NCBI GenBank assembly: GCA_009760855.2
Contig: WPIO01000167.1
Coordinates: forward strand, 301,001 to 365,000
Source of the DNA: Cristatella mucedo
Lineage: Eukaryota; Bryozoa; Phylactolaemata; Cristatellidae
Length of the DNA stretch: 64,000 nucleotides
Direction: 5' to 3'
Positions 10,641 to 20,899 of this stretch are shown here, one piece after another. Position numbers and translations under genes: made by a program. Numbering within the stretch: position 1 is the stretch's first letter; every line of letters starts with the position of its first letter. Under the pieces are notes generated by a model. That model was given only the letters and a program-made list of their open reading frames with translations. It did not search any database and was not told the origin of the DNA.

Positions 10641-13026
10641 CTTGAAAGCAGAAGACTGAGTAATTGCTCAGTGCATCTATTCTAATTTGCTAATTTGGAC
10701 AATTCCAGTTTGGACTGCCACAGCTCTCAGCACTTCCTGTACAGACATCCTCAGATACTTGTCTCATCCTCCACGGCTCCTCACCTAGAGACGGAGTGCA
10801 CCCTTGCTTGGACATGCAACCCGCATTAGTTCAGTCAGTAGCACTGCTCGGGAATAGTGCAATAGGCGGAAGCAAGCAACGTGCCGACGAGAAAGCGCCT
10901 GCACTCGATATTCTGCTAGTCGCCCTACCAATACAAAAGTATCAGGAAAACCGCAATAATATGATGTATTAAGCAGCATATATACGCGCGAGTGGCTTAC
11001 TGGTAAATCCCTAGCAAACACAAAGTAGCACAGGCTCAGCACTACACTCGCCGACAGACCAACCGCTGCTCTAAGATCACGACTGTAATCACGTTCAGGC
11101 ATCAAATAGCAGCCAGGTCGTAATTCTTAATCACCACTACCGTAGTATATAATACGTAACTATAATCGTGCTCATCTCAGCTCACGAGCTTCACCCAACA
11201 GCCGCCATCTCATATTCATCCGCATCTATCGGTAAAGCTGGCAGTTCTCAATCGAGGCTATCTTCAAGTTCTGAGTTCATAATCGCCGGGAACGCACTGT
11301 GCCCTCCTTTAAAGCACTTCTATTCTTAGATACGTGGTAGTTCACATACCTTTAGTCCCTGTGACAACAGGTATCGAGCTTATAGCTCCTGACGTATGTT
11401 TGGTAGCTTCGTGAAGCCGATTCAAATTGAACTTCGACCGCTGATAGCCCCTGTTGAGCATCAGCACGAAGATCAACTGCATCATGCCTTAACTCAACAT
11501 GCCACATCTTCGACTTACCGCCTCCATGCACAAAGAAGAAACTTAGAGCACCAGAAGCAAACTCACTGCTATGATGAATGATGAACGTGAAGCCAGAATG
11601 AAGCCAGTTGTGCCAGATGCAACACACAAGGCCGTATCTAAGCTCGATGTATCCCAAAGAATGAATGATCTTTCGCTTACTGGGTAAGGCGGTTGCTTTT
11701 TACGACCTGAGCCCCGAGGTCGTGGGTTCGAATCCTGTGGTGGGCGATCCTTTATCGCTGCTGCAAGCCGTGGTGATAGCATTAGGGCTCTTTTGTCTCT
11801 ATACAAAAAGAGGCTGGTCAATCAGCTTGTATTTATTTTATTTTTATTGATCCGTACACTCAAGAAAACAGAAAGTCAAGAAATATTGGCTCTTGTCGTA
11901 GCTGAAGAGGAACAGTGACTGACGTGAACAATTCAATATACCAAGTCAGTCACTGCCTACGAGCCGTGCCTGTCGTGCTTTTAAAGAAATCGTTCATATT
12001 CACAGGACCACTGCTGTGCCGATACGACGAACCCATGGACTACCATGTAACATTTCCTCTAAACCTCATTGGAAATAACGAATAATTCATGACTTGACGA
12101 ATGTCTCCTGCCAAATATCTAAAAATGTCGCAGCTGCCACTGAAGGACTACTTTTGACTGCGACACGAACTATTGCAAAATGTACACAGCCTTTAGCATA
12201 TATGCTCACAACGACAAGAGCTCTCAGTTTATTAATGTGGTGCAATCATCTTCTAACCAACTATCATGCAATCATCGCTCTCTTTATTTGCGTCTAAGAT
12301 TAGGACATTATCTTGCACGATTAAAATAATGTAACCCCTTTCCAATATATCCATCAATATAAAACAGACAACAGCATTCTGGCTCCGAAAATGAGTCGAC
12401 TTATACCCCCTATGTACGTTTCAAGATTCTCAAAATTAGTTGCAAAAACCACAAAGCACAATAGTCACAGGTCATCTTAATGATAAAGAATAAACAAGCT
12501 TAATCAAACGTAATGCCGCTCATAAGCCTTAACATATCTGGCTACCTTATCAGTGTTCCCATTCATCAGCAAAGCTCACGGTTCTCAATCACGGCTCAGC
12601 TGTGAAGTTTGCAGTTCATAATCGCAGGGCTATACACCATCGAGCGAAGCGGGATAACGGTCTCATACCCAGTGGCCTGACCTATGACTATGGTCAGTGT
12701 GATGGGATGTACAGAGAAGCCGAACGGTCTCTCGAGGTCTGAGTAGTTAGTCTAACGAGATTAGAAGAAGGATCCGGCAAAAACCCGGTAAATATTTAGC
12801 GACTACAGCAAGAAGTGGACAGGATCAATAAAATGATGGCACTCCCGACCGTCAAGGCACTGAAGTGCTGAAAAGAAAATCCGTGATTTTATCGTCTGCT
12901 GGGCTAATAGTGACTGAATTTGAAGGCAAATCTAGTGCTGCCGCTCAGCGACGATTATGACGTAGTGAATTCGTCAGCAAAGCAAAGCACAGAGCCGGGC
13001 AAGCTGAACAATCGTATCTGCGCTTA
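10641..13026. other. No recognised gene; SINE and a diverged direct repeat
   Basis: Small frames at 10785-11105 (-), 11352-11657 (-) and 12094-12297 (+) show no motif. A segment at about 11230-11300 ('ggcagttctcaatcgaggct', then 'gttcataatcgc') recurs diverged at about 12560-12635 in the same orientation, 1.33 kb apart. SINE-1 lies at about 11675-11850. The stretch just before the ORF at 13027 has no clear promoter element. Confidence 0.35.
11675..11850 (+). mobile_element. SINE-1 (tRNA-derived)
   Basis: The copy shows 'actgggtaaggcggttgcttt', a near-consensus B box (GGTTCGAATCC, 11725-11735), the body 'tggtgggcgatcctttatcgc' and a tail of 'gtatttattttatttttattg'. Short frames on both strands over it are shadows. 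Confidence 0.85.
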
Positions 13027-15558
13027 ATGTACAATCGCGATTGTCATTCGGCTAGTATAAATGAAGCTCATTTACGAGCGACCTGTGCTCGAGCGAAGAT
13101 GCGGCTCCTTCCAAGAAGGAGCGGCAGGACATTAGAGGATTGGTTAGCCGAGGCTCACAGGGAATGCATTCATCTGACGCCAGCCACGGACGCCGATCTC
13201 ATCAAGAGCTATGTAAAAAAGAAATCGGCGGAAGCATGGTACCTGAGGAGATTGTTGGGCCAAGGTACCTGCTCAAATGACCTGTCTCCGGATATCCTAG
13301 CCGAAGTCAAGCTCAAGTTTCGGAATTTACAACTGACCACTTGCGACTTAAGAAGCTACGTGTCCTACATCGAACAAGACCTGATTCGAATTCAGGCCGA
13401 GTTCGTCCAAACTTGCGAGCTGACGAACCAGTTGCCTCCAGCAGGCGGCAGCGGCCACAGTTCAGAGGAGCCGAAGCAACTCCCTGCCAGCCTGCCGGCC
13501 AGCACTGCAACGGCTGTAGCTAGTACAAACCTGGACGGCATGCCGTCCAGCGTCGAATCCGAGCTGAAAATCGTTCACTCCGTCGTCTCTGACGAGAAGC
13601 TGCACGTGCTTCAAGCGGCAACGAACTCGTCCGATTCCTTTCAACAACATGGCGTTGCCGAGTTAAATGAGGTGCTCAAAGCTCTCGCCGAAGAACGGCG
13701 TCGAGCCGATGCTTTGGCAGAGACGCTGACTGCCAGCCAGGATGACGCTCGCCGTGCAGTTGAAGAGCTGCAATGGGTACGAGCAGAAAGAGACAGGGAG
13801 AGGGAGTGTGCTTCTTCAGAATTAAAAAGTATTCGAGCAGAGTCTGCGGAAAAGCAGCGACGCACCACTGCAGCTTTGCTTGAGGCTCGATTAGATCTCG
13901 CCGAAGAGCAATTCCGTGCGTCAGCTGCAGCGGATATGCATGCCTTCTGCCAGGAGGAGGCTGGACGGATAGCAGGCGAGTTGAGAAAGCTGAAAGCTGC
14001 AGTGGACGCTGAGCGTCAAAGCGAGGCCACCAAACTTGAAAAACTGCAAGCAGCCTGGCTCAACGAGCAGGGCCGTGCAGCTGCAGAGCTTGAGGCAGTG
14101 CATGCAGCTCTCGACGAGGAGAAGCGACGCGCAGCCAAGGAGCAAGAAAAAGCTCGAGCGAAATTTACAAAACTGTGGTTTCGATCTATCACCGTGCAGG
14201 CGAAGATGCGAAAAGCACTAATGAGAGAGAGACGGCGGGCCGCCGCTGCGGCAGCAATGCCGGCCGCCAGCCAAAAAGAAGCGAGTGGCATCACCGAAAC
14301 GATGAAGCTGCCAGTAGCGACAAACTTGGCAACACAGCTGGCTGACGTGAGCCTCGCCATTCAAGACGATGGTCGACGAGTCCCCGACGAGCTGACCATT
14401 TTAAAAGCTGAGGCAGATAGAGAGATGCCGGGCATTGCATCGTTTTCGAAGAGGACTCTGGTGGCTTCATTCGACGATTTGAAGAAGCTGCCAGATGCTT
14501 CCGATTCTGAGATACAGCACTCAGTGACCGATTTGGAAATGGTGCCCAAAGACACGGAAGAGCGGTTCCCAGCACCTGCCGAACCAGAGGCAAAGCTGGA
14601 CACTCTAGACCAAGAGCTGCTAAGCGAAGGCGAAGAGGCCGAGCTGGGAGCCACCATTGAGGACGATGCAAGTTACGTCGCAGCTGGCTTGGGAGTGGCA
14701 AGTAACGAGGATACCTTTACCACGGAGGTAGAGGTTTGCCAGGTGAATGGCAGTGGCATAATGTCAGAAAATTACGTGAAGAGGTTTCGCACACTGGTCA
14801 TCCAGGAGCGGCAGCCTCCCAGCGACTGCAGCTGCGATTGCTGCTGCAACGACGAACGACGACAGCAGCAGCGCCGCTTAACGGATGAGTTGGAGAGTCT
14901 GCTTGATTTAATCGCCTGTGCAGCGGCCGAGTTGGAGATGGCCAAAGTGGCACTGTTCGACAGTCAGCGTCGAGACGCAGCTGAGCTGGATCTCATGCGA
15001 TCGAAGCTCACAGAAGAGCTGAGCCGTGCTGCAATGGTGGAGCGTGTCCAAGCCGCCAGCCAGGACGAATTGCATCGCCTGGGCTTTGAGCTCAGAAAGC
15101 TGCAAGCGATGCTGGACGCTGAGCGAAATTTCGCCTCTGAACAAGCGAAAGAGAGCCGAGCAGCGCTTGACGAGGTGCGAAAGCGAACGACCGCTGAGAC
15201 GGACGCACTGATGGCGGCCCTCGGCAAAGCCCAGCAGCTCTCGACCTCGGCGACCGCTGCGACAGAAGAGGAGGAGTTGGATAAGCAGGAGAAGGAGGAG
15301 TTGGATAAGCAGGAGAAGGATTTCAGCAGCTCGGCCGGACACGAGATAAAGCCGGCGAGCACCACTGGTGCAGCCGTTGATGCTTTCGTTGTCGACAGCT
15401 CATCCACTGCTGCCTTGCGAGAAGAAGCAGACCTCGAAGTCCTGCACTTCGAGCTGCATCAGGTGCGCCAAAAGGTGAGCCAAGTTATGCCACTGCTGAC
15501 ATCGCTGCTGTTGCTGTCGCACCGTCGCCTCTGCCACAGCTATAGCCACAGAAATTAG
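13027..15558 (+). CDS. Ala/Glu-rich coiled-coil protein, 843 residues, unknown function
   Basis: This is the longest open frame in the window and has codon-like composition throughout. Residues 1-130 look globular (SGRTLEDWLAEAHREC, SAEAWYLRRLLGQG). From about residue 205 to 400 and again from about 615 to 745 the sequence is long charged helix rich in Ala, Glu, Arg and Leu with heptad-like spacing, so a coiled coil is likely. The two helical blocks share ELRKLKAAVDAER and ELRKLQAMLDAER, an internal duplication. A cysteine cluster (SDCSCDCCCNDERR) lies near residue 600. An exact 24-bp tandem repeat at 15271-15318 encodes EELDKQEK twice. A splice-donor-like AAAAG|GTGAGC occurs near 15472, and Ala-rich coding continues downstream in other frames, so the stated C-terminus may not be real. 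I do not recognise the family. ORF reality is likely; function is unknown. Confidence 0.6.
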   Translation: MYNRDCHSASINEAHLRATCARAKMRLLPRRSGRTLEDWLAEAHRECIHLTPATDADLIKSYVKKKSAEAWYLRRLLGQGTCSNDLSPDILAEVKLKFRNLQLTTCDLRSYVSYIEQDLIRIQAEFVQTCELTNQLPPAGGSGHSSEEPKQLPASLPASTATAVASTNLDGMPSSVESELKIVHSVVSDEKLHVLQAATNSSDSFQQHGVAELNEVLKALAEERRRADALAETLTASQDDARRAVEELQWVRAERDRERECASSELKSIRAESAEKQRRTTAALLEARLDLAEEQFRASAAADMHAFCQEEAGRIAGELRKLKAAVDAERQSEATKLEKLQAAWLNEQGRAAAELEAVHAALDEEKRRAAKEQEKARAKFTKLWFRSITVQAKMRKALMRERRRAAAAAAMPAASQKEASGITETMKLPVATNLATQLADVSLAIQDDGRRVPDELTILKAEADREMPGIASFSKRTLVASFDDLKKLPDASDSEIQHSVTDLEMVPKDTEERFPAPAEPEAKLDTLDQELLSEGEEAELGATIEDDASYVAAGLGVASNEDTFTTEVEVCQVNGSGIMSENYVKRFRTLVIQERQPPSDCSCDCCCNDERRQQQRRLTDELESLLDLIACAAAELEMAKVALFDSQRRDAAELDLMRSKLTEELSRAAMVERVQAASQDELHRLGFELRKLQAMLDAERNFASEQAKESRAALDEVRKRTTAETDALMAALGKAQQLSTSATAATEEEELDKQEKEELDKQEKDFSSSAGHEIKPASTTGAAVDAFVVDSSSTAALREEADLEVLHFELHQVRQKVSQVMPLLTSLLLLSHRRLCHSYSHRN

Positions 15559-16085
15559 TGAGGTCGCTCCTGCAGTTGCAGCTGTCACAGCTGCGGCTGT
15601 CGCTGCTAATGTCGCCGGTGCCTTCGCCACTGCCACCGAAGTGATGCCCGCATGCCACAAGTAATGCGAGTACCTAGGCTGGGGTTGACGGCTCGGATGC
15701 TGTGTCAGTGCCCTACTTTAACGTCGGCACGTCTTTGTCCGTCAGTGAGCACTTCATTTTTCAGGACACAGATGAAGGATTATTGAATGGGCTAAACTCG
15801 GCCGATAACGCAGTTGCATGCACCGAGTTTCAATAGATGCTGGTGCAGGAGCCCCTGCTCAAGACGATTGTGTTCGCAAGCCAGCGAATCTTGAACAGCT
15901 ACCAAAGCCACTGGTCGCTGTTGAATCCTGGAGCCGCCATGACTCGCCCTCTGACTTCTGAACTGAAGCGACCGCCGCCAATGTCGCTGCTGAATCGGCC
16001 GCCGCATAAGCCACCGCCGTCGCTGAAGCCGCTGAAGCCGCTGAAGCCGCTGAAGTCGCTGAAGTTGCTGCCGCCGCTGAAGTCG
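15559..16085 (+). other. Ala-rich coding-like continuation of the coiled-coil gene
   Basis: After the stop at 15558, other plus-strand frames carry Ala-rich sequence. One frame at about 15540-15660 reads ATEISEVAPAVAAVTAAAVA, and at about 16010-16085 a 9-bp unit 'gccgctgaa' encodes repeated A-A-E triplets. This can be a further exon, a frameshifted part of the same gene or a decayed copy. It passes directly into the 31-bp minisatellite. Confidence 0.35.
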
Positions 16086-17390
16086 CTAAAGTCGCCGCCC
16101 CGCCGCTAAAGCCGCTGCTGCCGCAAAAGCCGCTGCCACGGACGTCACCGCTGACGTCGCCGCAAAAGCCGCTGCCGCCGACGTCGCCGCTGACGTCGCC
16201 GCAAAAGCCGCTGCCGCCAACGTCGCCGCCGACGTCGCCGTCGCCGCCCCGCCGTCGCCGCTGACGCCGCGCCCGCTGACGTCGCCGCGTCGCCGCCGAA
16301 GTCGCCGCCGCTGCCGCCAACGTCGCCACTGACGTCGCCGCGAAAGCCGCTGCCGCCAACGTCGCCGCCGACGTCGCCGCTGAAGTCGTCGCCACCCGCC
16401 GACGTCGCCGCTAAAGTCGTCGCCTGCCACCGACGTCGCCGCTAAAGTCGTCGCCTGCCGTCGCCGCTGACGTCGTCGCTGAAGTCGTCGCCGCCCGCCG
16501 ACGTCGCCGCTAAAGTCGTCGCCGGCCGCCGACGTCGCCGCTAAAGTCGTCGCCGGCCGCCGACGTCGCCGCTAAAGTCGTCGCCGGCCGCCGACGTCGC
16601 CGCTAAAGTCGTCGCCGCCGACGTCGCCGCTGACGTCGTCGTCGCCGCCGCCTCGCCGCTGAAGTCGTCGGCCGCCGACGTCGTCGCCGCCGCCGCCGTC
16701 GCCGCTGACGTCGTCGCCGGCCGCCGACGTCGCCGCTGAAGTCGTCGCCGGCCGCCGACGTCGCCGCTGAAGTCGTCGCCGCCCGCCGACGTCGCCGCTG
16801 AAGTCGCCGCCGCCGACGTCGCCGCTAAAGTCGTCGCCGGCCGCCGACGTCGCCGCTGAAGTCGTCGCGCCGCCCGCCGGCCGCCGACGTCGCCGCTGAA
16901 GTCGTCGCCGCCGCCGACGTCGCCGCTAAAGTCGTCGCCGGCCGCCGACGTCGCCGCTGAAGTCGTCGCCGCCCGACGTCGCCGCTAAAGTCGTCGCCGG
17001 CCGCCGACGTCGCCGCTAAAGTCGTCGCCGGCCGCCGACGTCGCCGCTAAAGTCGTCGCCGGCCGCCGACGTCGCCGCTAAAGTCGTCGCCGGCCGCCGA
17101 CGTCGCCGCTAAAGTCGTCGCCGGCCGCCGACGTCGCCGCTGAAGTCGTCGCCGGCCGCCGACGTCGCCGCTAAAGTCGTCGCCGGCCGCCAGCCGACGT
17201 CGCTGCTGACGTCGTCGCTGAAGTCGTCGCCGGCCGCCGACGTCGCCGCTGAAGTCGTCGCCGGCCGCCGACGTCGCCGCTGAAGTCGTCGCCGCCCGCC
17301 GACGTCGCCGCTGAAGTCGTCGCCGCCCGCCGACGTCGTCGCCGGCCGCCGACGTCGCCGCTGAAGTCGGCGGCGGCCGACGGCGTTCGC
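16086..17390. repeat. GC-rich 31-bp minisatellite, about 1.3 kb
   Basis: Tandem units of about 31 bp built around 'gccgccgacgtcgccgct' followed by 'aaagtcgtcgccg' or 'gaagtcgtcgccg'. The spacing of the 'acgtcgccgc' core is exactly 31 at 16501, 16532, 16563 and 16594, and again at about 16984-17015. The left part (16.1-16.4 kb) is more degenerate and has shorter units. It is very CpG-dense and contrasts sharply with the AT-rich DNA to its right. Because 31 is not a multiple of 3, three units (93 bp) make one 31-residue protein repeat, which explains the Arg-rich/Gly-Asp-rich minus-strand frames here. Those frames are products of the repeat and not annotated as genes. Confidence 0.9.
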
Positions 17391-17660
17391 TATCTCGCGT
17401 TCGACACGCGGGCTCGGAATCGCGGACGAGATACTTTTTAGTCTCATACACGGCTTCTGCGAGGCAGGGAGTTTTTGTGGTCGAATCCGACTTGTCACGA
17501 GATGGCGAGAGCAGGAGCGAACGGTGTATGTGAGCGAATACTACAGCATCTGCCTTTTGCTTTGGGGACTAGAACCTATTACTTTTTTTTTAGTGTTGTG
17601 TCACATTACAGTGGCTTATATTTAAGCACAGTGCGTACAAATACATTTACTTTTTGATGA
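17391..17660 (+). repeat. Left arm of a large imperfect inverted repeat
   Basis: The arm contains 'gctcggaatcgcggac', then 'cttgtcacgagatggcgaga' and 'acagcatctgcctt', each found in reverse complement in the arm at about 19295-19665. Identity is partial, with small indels. The outer end runs into the minisatellite without a clear boundary. Confidence 0.7.
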
Positions 17661-17812
17661 TATGTACTGCTCTCTCTCTCTCGTACATTAAATTTATGAT
17701 CGCGTTATCGCCGGGGAATCTGTTGTGATGTTTAAGTTCACTGCATGGAAATTGGATCCAGGATTGGTTTCACTATTAAAATTCACTATTTAAATTGGAT
17801 TCACTATTAATA

Positions 17813-17850
<38 letters not shown>

Positions 17851-19294
17851 TAATGAATAATAAATTAGTAAATTATAATAAATAAATAATTAATTAAATT
17901 AATAAATAATTAATACTATAATTGATTAATTATTTTAGGCGCTGACTAACCGAAACGGAGCATTGAAATTCGCTCTTGCGATTACATTACGTTACTTTTG
18001 TTGTTATTGTTTTCCGACGTTAGCTTGACATTAAAATTATCGAAATATATTTAGAAATAGTTTCAGTTAAAGTTTAAAGTTTCAATTAAAGTTTTGGTAG
18101 GGGAAAGCAGGTTCATACCATATTCAGTAATAAGATCGCTTATTGCCGGAGATTTAGCGAGAGTTGAGCAAGGATTCTAAGGGCAAGCATTAAGTAAAGC
18201 CTATGCAGCTATAACAGTCCTGTTGACCACTGAGTTGGAGAGATTCACTGTGATGCGTTTAACGAAGCGTTTTGAGCAGTTCGTAACAATACGAGGAATA
18301 CCTAATGAGTGAGTACTCACATCTTGCTAAGACGACGCTTTTGGATAGCGTTGTACAGGCAGTTTGGAGCTTTTTAACCCATTACAAAGAGTACAATAAT
18401 GCATAGCAGGTGGAGGTTTTAGTAAGGAACAACGCCTTAATGCTTCACTGCATGCTCATCTGGATAGGTTCAAGAAGAAACGGCTAGGCGTAAGCGAACG
18501 AACAAGATCCGTGTTTTTTTAGCATTAACCTGACTGTTGTCGTCTCCATCAGATACAGTATGCACACTACATAAGTGGGCCGATCCTTAAATTCATTTAA
18601 CATAATTATCGTAAATTGCAACTGCTAAAAATTTATTTTCACTTTACTTAAATAACAACGCACACTGATTCTGAATCACTCACTGTTTTTCCTACTTAAT
18701 AATAAACCATAACTAAGTAGTCGTCCTCTCTCTCAAATTCCTTAACATCACTGACGTCCTAAATCACCAAGTTTTCGGAAAAGTAATGTATATTTTGAAT
18801 ACTTTTCAGGTTAAATAAATTTAAAAGTTAAGAGCAAACGAAGAAAGAGACTACTGTAACCTAGTATTACCACCAGGCTGCTGAGTGAGGAGCCTTCTGC
18901 TTATATTGCGAAATTGAATGAGGCCCAAATACTATAATAAGTCTACATCAAGCTAACGATTCCATGTAGGGACTAACCTGTGATTTTCGGTTTTCGTAAA
19001 AGAAGCTGTGATAACCGTGTGATATTCGATAGATTACTCTTCTGTAATGATAGCTCAGTGAGTCTAGTGTAAGACATCTGTTTTTATAAGCTCTTTGCCG
19101 AGCTATTGTTACTATCCTTATACGATTAACCATACGAATTGTAAGAGACATTTTGATAATGCTATAGTCAGGTGAACTTTGGAAAACTATAATTACGAGA
19201 GAAAATTTTCGTGATTACATGTGTAAAGTGCAACGCGACTTTCCGATTTGTCAGTGCCAGAAAGCAAGTTGGCATCAATTTTCATTTACTGAAC
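17661..19294. other. AT-rich body between inverted-repeat arms; no gene seen
   Basis: This 1.6-kb stretch contains an AT microsatellite (about 17818-17850) and AT-rich DNA. A 67-residue minus-strand frame at 18948-19151 has no recognised motif. I see no transposase. If the flanking arms are terminal inverted repeats, this would be the body of a non-autonomous DNA transposon. Confidence 0.4.
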
Positions 19295-19665
19295 GTCAAC
19301 GCTGCCACAGATTAACCTGCGATATCGTGACGATCGTTTGGATGTAAAAGGAAAAGCAGTAGAGATCGACACATATAAATGTATACGAAAGCACTGCACC
19401 TAAAAGTAAGTTACTGTCATATACAATGAAATAAAATGAAATGAGGACAGTTTCAGACCTTAATGCCGAAGGCAGATGCTGTCGTATCTGCTCGTATACG
19501 CTGTGAGCTCCTTCTCTCGCCATCTCGTGACAACTCGGAACCGAGCACAGCTACCAACTGTCTCGCTGAAGCCGTTCTTCAGACTCGGCTATCGCATGTC
19601 CGGGATTCCGAGCCAACGCGTCGGACACGAGGGAACCAACGTCGCGCCGCATGGCTTTCGCCAGG
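19295..19665 (-). repeat. Right arm of the imperfect inverted repeat
   Basis: The reverse complement carries 'ggctcggaatcccggac', then 'gttgtcacgagatggcgaga' and 'acagcatctgccttcggc', in the same order and spacing as the left arm at 17.4-17.66 kb. The minus-strand frame starting at 19523 (MAREGAHSVYEQIRQHLP) parallels the plus-strand frame in the left arm (MARAGANGVCERILQHLP). This confirms homology but not coding function. Confidence 0.7.
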
Positions 19666-19785
19666 GTGGCAGGGTGTTCCCCGGCTGGTCCAAGTAGGGC
19701 CGATCGGTCCCATTTCACACGCCGTCCTGCAGGGGCTCGTGGGCTTGCGATGGTGGTGCGACAAAGAGCGAAACGCCCCGCAAGC

Positions 19786-20335
19786 AAAGCGTTGCGTTGT
19801 CGACGACGGCTGTACTATGTGATATAGCAGCCATCGTGGGTGCTGCTCCGGAGTACGTGGTGTTAAGAGAGAGAGAGAAGAGAGTGGATAGCTTTCGTAC
19901 AGGCAGACGCAGAGGCAGAAAGTGAAATGCGCGGCGTGAAACGCGTCAGGCGCCGACGAGGGAGACCGCTGGGCAGAAGAAACGTAGGCCGAGGGGCAGA
20001 TCCACGTGACGGCGATGCCACGCCTAACAAAGGTTTCCCCCCCCCCCCAGTTGAGAGGCATGAGCCGAACTTGGCCCGGTGGTCAGCAGGCGTAGGCCGT
20101 GGTGCAGTTGCTGTGCATTGCCCACGTAGAGGCAGGAGTCTCCGAACTGGGCATAGTGGCGGCGTAGTCAGAGCCGAACAGCGCCAGGTCGGAGGTGACG
20201 AAACTAGCTCCGAGTGGCGGTGTAATAGTGAAGGGCGTGATGTACCAGTCGGCGGTTGTTGGTTTGTCACCGAGTTTGTAGTAGAATAAGGTTGCTTGAT
20301 CGAGTCAATCGCCAGGTTCACCCATTTATATTTAT
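19786..20335 (+). mobile_element. LTR-like repeat, copy 1
   Basis: The segment shares a series of blocks with 20.4-20.84 kb: 'gtgatatagcagcc', 'cgtgggtgctgctccggag', 'cacgtgacggcgatg' and 'gagtttgtagtagaataa'. The last block contains an AATAA polyadenylation-like signal and resembles 'tgtagtagaataaactgttgg' in the candidate gypsy 3' LTR at about 33.69 kb. LTR identity is therefore inferred. No gag or pol lies between the copies. Confidence 0.5.
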
Positions 20336-20399
20336 GCTGTCACAGAAACTACGCTCCTGTGAACTACCACTTCTAGGATAACGGAGTGCTTTAAAGTAA

Positions 20400-20840
20400 T
20401 GGCGAGCAATGCCGACGAGCGCCGAGTGGCAGTGTAGTAGTGAAGGGCGTAACGTACCAGTTGGTTGTTGTTGGATTGTCGCCGAGTTTGTAGTAGAGTA
20501 AGTGTGCTTGATCGAGTCGATCCTCTGGTTCACCAATTGGTGGGGGATTGTGGGAACGCGATTGCAGAGCAGCGACGAGCGAAGCCCCCCCCCCTGCAAG
20601 AGAGTCGTTGCATTGTCGACGATGGCTATATTATGTGATATAGCAGCCGTCGTGGGTGCTGCTCCGGAGCACAAGGTGTTAAGAGAGATGAGAGTGGATA
20701 GCGTGCGTACAGGCCAACGCACAGGCAGAAAGTGAAATGCACGGTGCTGAATGCGTCACGTGCCGGCAAGGTGCTCGACCGTTGGGCGGACGAAGCGTCG
20801 GCTGGAGGTGGCACCACGTGACGGCGATGACACGCCCACA
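20400..20840 (+). mobile_element. LTR-like repeat, rearranged partial copies 2 and 3
   Basis: About 20400-20560 matches the right part of copy 1 (from 'cgagtggcagtgtagtag' to 'ctctggttcacc'), offset by about 210 bp. About 20590-20840 matches its left part (from 'gcattgtcgacgatggct' to 'cacgtgacggcgatgaca'), offset by about 820 bp. The right part of one unit is therefore followed by the left part of another, as expected from tandem or recombined LTRs. After the first half comes 'attggtgggggattgtgggaa', which could be primer-binding-site-like leader, but I cannot match a tRNA. Confidence 0.5.
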
Positions 20841-20899
20841 GTCCCATCTCGTCGCACAGATTCTCGGTGAGCCTGCTCTTGCGCGGCCTCAAGCCGCCG

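Noticed and set aside
13313-15660. Multiple frames on both strands of 60-147 residues
   Set aside because: Shadows of the GC-rich coiled-coil ORF at 13027-15558; the minus-strand ones are Ser/Leu-rich from codon complement and have no motifs.
15859-17498. Several Arg/Ala/Gly-Asp-rich minus-strand frames of 114-178 residues
   Set aside because: They arise from the 31-bp minisatellite and its degenerate left edge; no non-repeat domain is attached and frames overlap one another.
20030-20600. Poly-C runs near 20.04 and 20.58 kb (and 8.28 kb) as a regulatory motif
   Set aside because: Isolated homopolymers of 10-13 bases are common mutational features; no flanking pattern supports a function.
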